A stretch of DNA of 24,363 bases from DATFLL01 sp035267785 (GTDB taxonomy: Bacteria; Pseudomonadota; Gammaproteobacteria; DATFLL01): assembly GCA_035267785.1 (NCBI GenBank), contig DATFLL010000066.1, positions 1 to 24,363 on the forward strand, in the 5' to 3' direction. The number at the start of each line of letters is the position of its first letter. The first letter of the stretch is position 1. The position numbers and the translations under genes were made by a program. Of this stretch, positions 21,626-24,363 are shown one piece after another. Under the pieces are notes generated by a model that was given only the letters and a program-made list of their open reading frames with translations, was not told the DNA's origin and searched no databases.

Positions 21626-23056
21626 TCAGTCCGCGCCGTGGCGGATGGCGTCGATGATGTTGCTGGTCGAGCAGCCCGCGACGAAATCCAGCACGACGAC
21701 CTCGCCGCCGTGTTCACGCACGCAGCGCCCGCCCGCGATGTCCTCGGGCTTGTAGTCGCCGCCCTTGACCAGAATGTCGGGCAGCACCTCGCAGATGAGC
21801 CTCTCGGGGGTGTCCTCGGTAAACGGCACGACCCAGTCCACGCTCTCCAGGCCCGCCAGCACGGCCATGCGGCTGTCGAGCGCGTTGACGGGCCGGCCCT
21901 CGCCCTTGAGGCGCGTGACCGAGGCGTCGTCGTTGACCGCGACGATCAAGCGGTCGCCGCGCTCGCGCGCCTGGCGCAGATACGTAACGTGACCGGCGTG
22001 CAGGATATCGAAGCAGCCGTTGGTCATGACCACGGTCTCGCCGTGGGCCTGCGCCTCGCGCACCAGGCGAATCAAACGATCCTCGTCGACGATGCCGCGT
22101 TCGACCGCATCCTGCTCGCGCAGGGCCTGTCTGAGCTCGGCGATGCTGACCGTGGCCGTGCCCAGCTTGGCGACGACCACACCGGCGGCCAGATTGGCCA
22201 GCGCAGTCGCCTCGTCCATCGGCTCGCCGGCGGCCAGGGCCGCGGCCAGCACCGAAATCACGGTATCGCCCGCACCCGTGACGTCGAAGACCTCGCGCGC
22301 GTGGGTGGGCAAATGCAGCGCGGGCTTGTCTTCGCGCAGCAGGGTCATGCCGCGCTCGCTGCGCGTAATCAGCAGGGCCTCGAGCTCGAGGTCGCGGCGC
22401 AGGGCCTCGCCCTTGCTCACCACCTCGGCATCGTTGGCGCAATGACCGACCACGGCCTCGAACTCGTGCAGGTTCGGCGTGATCACGGTCGCGCCGCGGT
22501 AACGGGAAAAGTCGGTGCCCTTGGGGTCGATGACGACGCGTTTGCCGGCGGTGCGTGCCTCGCGCACCATGGCCTCGATGGTGTGCAGGCTACCCTTGCC
22601 GTAGTCCGAGAGCAGCACCACGTCGGTATCGGCCAGGGCGTCGCGGAACCGCCCGAGCAGACCCGCGGGGTCGTGGCCGGCAAAACCGTCTTCGAAGTCC
22701 AGACGGATGAGCTGCTGGTGGCGACTGATGACGCGAAGCTTGGTGACGGTGGCAAAGCCGGCCAGGCGCTCGAAGCTGCAGCGCACCCCGTCGGCTTCCA
22801 GGCGGCAGGCCAGCGCAGTAGCCGCCTCGTCGTCGCCGGTCAAACCGACCACGGTGGCCTGGCCGCCCAGGGTGGCGATATTCAGAGCGACGTTACCCGC
22901 CCCGCCCGGGCGCTCCTCGGCCTCGCCGACCAGGACCACCGGAACGGGGGCCTCGGGCGAGATGCGCGAGGTATCGCCGTGCCAATAGCGGTCCAGCATC
23001 AGGTCGCCGACGACCAGGACGCGGGCCATGGAGAAATCGGGAATGTGCGGTTTCAT
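21626..23056 (-). CDS. hldE: Bifunctional heptose-7-phosphate kinase / heptose-1-phosphate adenylyltransferase
   Basis: A 476-residue, two-domain enzyme, almost the same length as the E. coli protein. The N-terminal PfkB-type kinase domain (about 1-320) has VLVVGDLMLDRYWHGDTSRI, PGGAGNVALNIATLGG and the catalytic DVTGAGDTV with GAGD at 261-264. The C-terminal nucleotidyltransferase domain (about 340-476) has MTNGCFDILHAGHVTYL, with the HAGH at 353-356. It phosphorylates heptose-7-phosphate at C1 and later adds AMP, before and after the GmhB phosphatase step. The start at 23056 is preferred because upstream in-frame residues are Arg/Pro-rich and unlike the family. It leads the hldE-hldD-waaF series. 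Confidence 0.95.
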   Translation of the reverse strand: MKPHIPDFSMARVLVVGDLMLDRYWHGDTSRISPEAPVPVVLVGEAEERPGGAGNVALNIATLGGQATVVGLTGDDEAATALACRLEADGVRCSFERLAGFATVTKLRVISRHQQLIRLDFEDGFAGHDPAGLLGRFRDALADTDVVLLSDYGKGSLHTIEAMVREARTAGKRVVIDPKGTDFSRYRGATVITPNLHEFEAVVGHCANDAEVVSKGEALRRDLELEALLITRSERGMTLLREDKPALHLPTHAREVFDVTGAGDTVISVLAAALAAGEPMDEATALANLAAGVVVAKLGTATVSIAELRQALREQDAVERGIVDEDRLIRLVREAQAHGETVVMTNGCFDILHAGHVTYLRQARERGDRLIVAVNDDASVTRLKGEGRPVNALDSRMAVLAGLESVDWVVPFTEDTPERLICEVLPDILVKGGDYKPEDIAGGRCVREHGGEVVVLDFVAGCSTSNIIDAIRHGAD

Positions 23057-23109
23057 GCTTGTTCTGGGTCTCGGCGGGCGCCCTTCCGGGGCGCACTCGA
23101 ACGCGGGCC

Positions 23110-23118
23110 ATGATAGCA
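23110..23118 (-). promoter_or_regulatory. Possible extended -10 promoter of hldE
   Basis: On the minus strand TGC-TATCAT lies about 54 bp before the hldE ATG, an extended -10 box in an otherwise GC-rich gap of 87 bp. A small GCGCCC/GGGCGC hairpin (23078-23094) lies between it and the gene. No good -35 is seen. Confidence 0.4.
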
Positions 23119-23143
23119 CAGGCACCGCGGTCGCGGCGGGCGT

Positions 23144-24363
23144 TCAGGCCGCAGACTCGCCGGGTGGACGAGCCCCGGAACCTGAGGCGGCGCCGGTTTC
23201 GGCTGCAGCGCTGGTTTCGGCTGCAGCGCTGGCCAACAGCACCAGGAGAGGAAAGCCGAAGAGATTGGCGAAGGGCATTCGTGCGAGCCAGGTCTCGGCC
23301 ACCCCGAACACGCCGAAGGCAAGCAGCACGCTGAGCCCGGCCAGGGCGTAGAAGCGCCCCCAGTCCGTGGACGCTCGGTGCCAGGCGCCCACGAAGAACC
23401 GGGCGGGCAGGTAGAACAGGCACACGAGCAGAGCGATGAGCCCGACCAGTCCCGTGGTGGCCAGGGAGTGGAAGTACTGGTTGTGGGCATGGCCGAAGCT
23501 GGGCAGGTCGCGGGCGCGCCCCTCCGCGATCAGCCGGTTACGCTCGACATCGAAGTCGCCCACGCCCGTGCCGAGGATCGGGTGCTCGGCGAACAGGAGA
23601 AGAGCGTCGTGCCACAGGTTCAGGCGAATACCCCAGGAGGTCGGTGCACCCGGTTTGACCTCGTAGGTCTTGAGATTCTGAATGCCCCGCTCCACGCCGT
23701 GTATGATTGTCCTCGGCTGCCAGACTGCCCCGACCGCAATCAACAGGACCAGCCCGGCGCCGACGGCGGCCCAACCGCGCCGCCCGAGCTCGCGCCGGTA
23801 CCACCACAGGAGCGCCACGGCGAACACGATAACGAACAGCCAGGACGAGCGCGTCACCGACAGGACGCTCGCATACAGGGCCGCGGCCGTGCTCAGGCCC
23901 AGCAGCGCGTACTGCCAGGGCCGGCGTGCCAGGGTGAGCATGGCGATAACCAGGATGGCGGCGAATTCGACGGCCGCGTCGCCGAAGACAATCTTGTGAT
24001 AAATGCCGGCCGCATCGCCCATTCCCTGCACGTGTACCTGGTACCAGCCGTGGGCGGCCAGCGTAAAGCCTGCAACGACGCAGCCGTATAGGAAGGCGCG
24101 CCCGGGAACGATGCCGACGCGGCGGATCAACACGTACACAGGGATCATCAACAGCACGCGCGTGTAGCGGTCGAACTTGTCGAGCGCGAGGGAATAATTC
24201 TCGGTGTTGATCAGGGTGAGCAGCACAACGAGATAGAACGCGAGTATGCCGAGCAGGACCCGGCGCTCCTCGGGCGCCAGGTGCCGCCAGGCCGGCCAGG
24301 CGAGGAACACGCCGAACAGGGCGGGCAGGACATAGGTGCCGCTGCCCCCGTCGGGGACGCTGA
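23144..24363 (-). CDS. waaL: O-antigen ligase (WaaL/Wzy_C family), 5' end outside window
   Basis: The frame is open to the right window edge, giving about 406 residues of the C-terminal part of a polytopic membrane protein. A GTG at 24310 is not the true start, since a hydrophobic stretch continues upstream in frame. Many membrane helices are visible, with a large periplasmic loop between roughly GVERGIQNLKTYEV and GVGDFDVERNRLIA. That loop ends in the family motif FGHAHNQYFHSLATTGLVGL, with the histidine typical of Wzy_C proteins. WaaL joins O-antigen from undecaprenyl diphosphate to the lipid A-core in the periplasm. A polymerase of the same fold is the alternative. The C-terminus has a duplicated SAAAET segment. 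Confidence 0.85.
   Translation of the reverse strand, partial: SVPDGGSGTYVLPALFGVFLAWPAWRHLAPEERRVLLGILAFYLVVLLTLINTENYSLALDKFDRYTRVLLMIPVYVLIRRVGIVPGRAFLYGCVVAGFTLAAHGWYQVHVQGMGDAAGIYHKIVFGDAAVEFAAILVIAMLTLARRPWQYALLGLSTAAALYASVLSVTRSSWLFVIVFAVALLWWYRRELGRRGWAAVGAGLVLLIAVGAVWQPRTIIHGVERGIQNLKTYEVKPGAPTSWGIRLNLWHDALLLFAEHPILGTGVGDFDVERNRLIAEGRARDLPSFGHAHNQYFHSLATTGLVGLIALLVCLFYLPARFFVGAWHRASTDWGRFYALAGLSVLLAFGVFGVAETWLARMPFANLFGFPLLVLLASAAAETSAAAETGAASGSGARPPGESAA
23195..23230 (-). repeat. 18-bp tandem duplication in the O-antigen ligase C-terminus
   Basis: Two exact copies of an 18-bp unit (23195-23212 and 23213-23230) encode the repeated SAAAET in the cytoplasmic or terminal tail. It is in frame and probably neutral. 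Confidence 0.9.

Noticed and set aside
21638..23113. Open frame of about 490 codons on the plus strand, antisense to hldE
   Set aside because: Shadow frame; hldE on the other strand has all catalytic motifs.
24308..24310. GTG as the start of the O-antigen ligase
   Set aside because: The frame continues upstream to the window edge with hydrophobic membrane sequence, so the real start lies outside.

Overview
The window is a GC-rich stretch of chromosome from a Gram-negative bacterium, most likely a gammaproteobacterium. The reasons are a Kdo/heptose LPS core locus, TolC, an LpxL-type acyltransferase, and a thiC - tolC - waaA - hldE - waaL gene order that resembles the arrangement I know from Pseudomonas. 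A Chromatiales/Ectothiorhodospira-like host would fit the base composition, but I cannot prove this from sequence alone.

Layout: (1) 1-310: the start of thiC on the minus strand behind a clear TPP riboswitch. (2) 421-2834: pcm, a single-domain rhodanese and tolC as a plus-strand operon. (3) 3101-5274: an isochorismatase-family hydrolase, a hemerythrin-domain protein with its own good promoter, and an LpxL/HtrB-like acyltransferase that lacks the acidic residue of the HX4D/E motif. (4) 5556-8823: waaA (Kdo transferase), kdkA (Kdo kinase, minus) and a divergent heptosyltransferase-family gene whose start lies 7 bp from that of kdkA. (5) 8894-13406: an LTA-synthase/MdoB-like membrane phosphotransferase, then ugd and a UDP-glucuronate decarboxylase (UDP-xylose synthase). 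(6) 13633-17789: a GT4 gene (minus), then a plus-strand run GT9 - GT2 - GT9, possibly led by a 22-codon mini-ORF. (7) 17795-18621: about 830 bp without a gene, filled with nested repeats. (8) 18622-24363: a minus-strand LPS core cluster with WaaE-like GT2, waaF, hldD, hldE and a WaaL-type O-antigen ligase cut by the window edge.

Together the genes make and decorate an LPS inner core. HldE and HldD make ADP-heptose. WaaA adds Kdo and KdkA phosphorylates it. WaaF and other GT9 enzymes add heptose. GT2/GT4 enzymes extend the core, Ugd/Uxs supply UDP-GlcA and UDP-xylose, the LTA-synthase-like enzyme may add a phospho-substituent, and WaaL joins O-antigen.

The most unusual content is between the genes. 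At least five intergenic arrays are built from 7-bp units: TTGGCAG-type heptads on the left, CTGCCAA-type (the reverse complement) on the right, often with different 7-bp repeats (GTGAGGG, ACCTCAC, GGACTCA, NNNNGAG) between them. They run up to, or into, the stop codons of neighbouring genes. waaA is bracketed by two perfect long palindromes (16-bp and 21-bp arms), the second containing its stop codon. A composite of about 600 bp (17795-18402) has imperfect inverted ends and several internal hairpins, like a non-coding mobile element or nested repeat. These are the features most worth following up.
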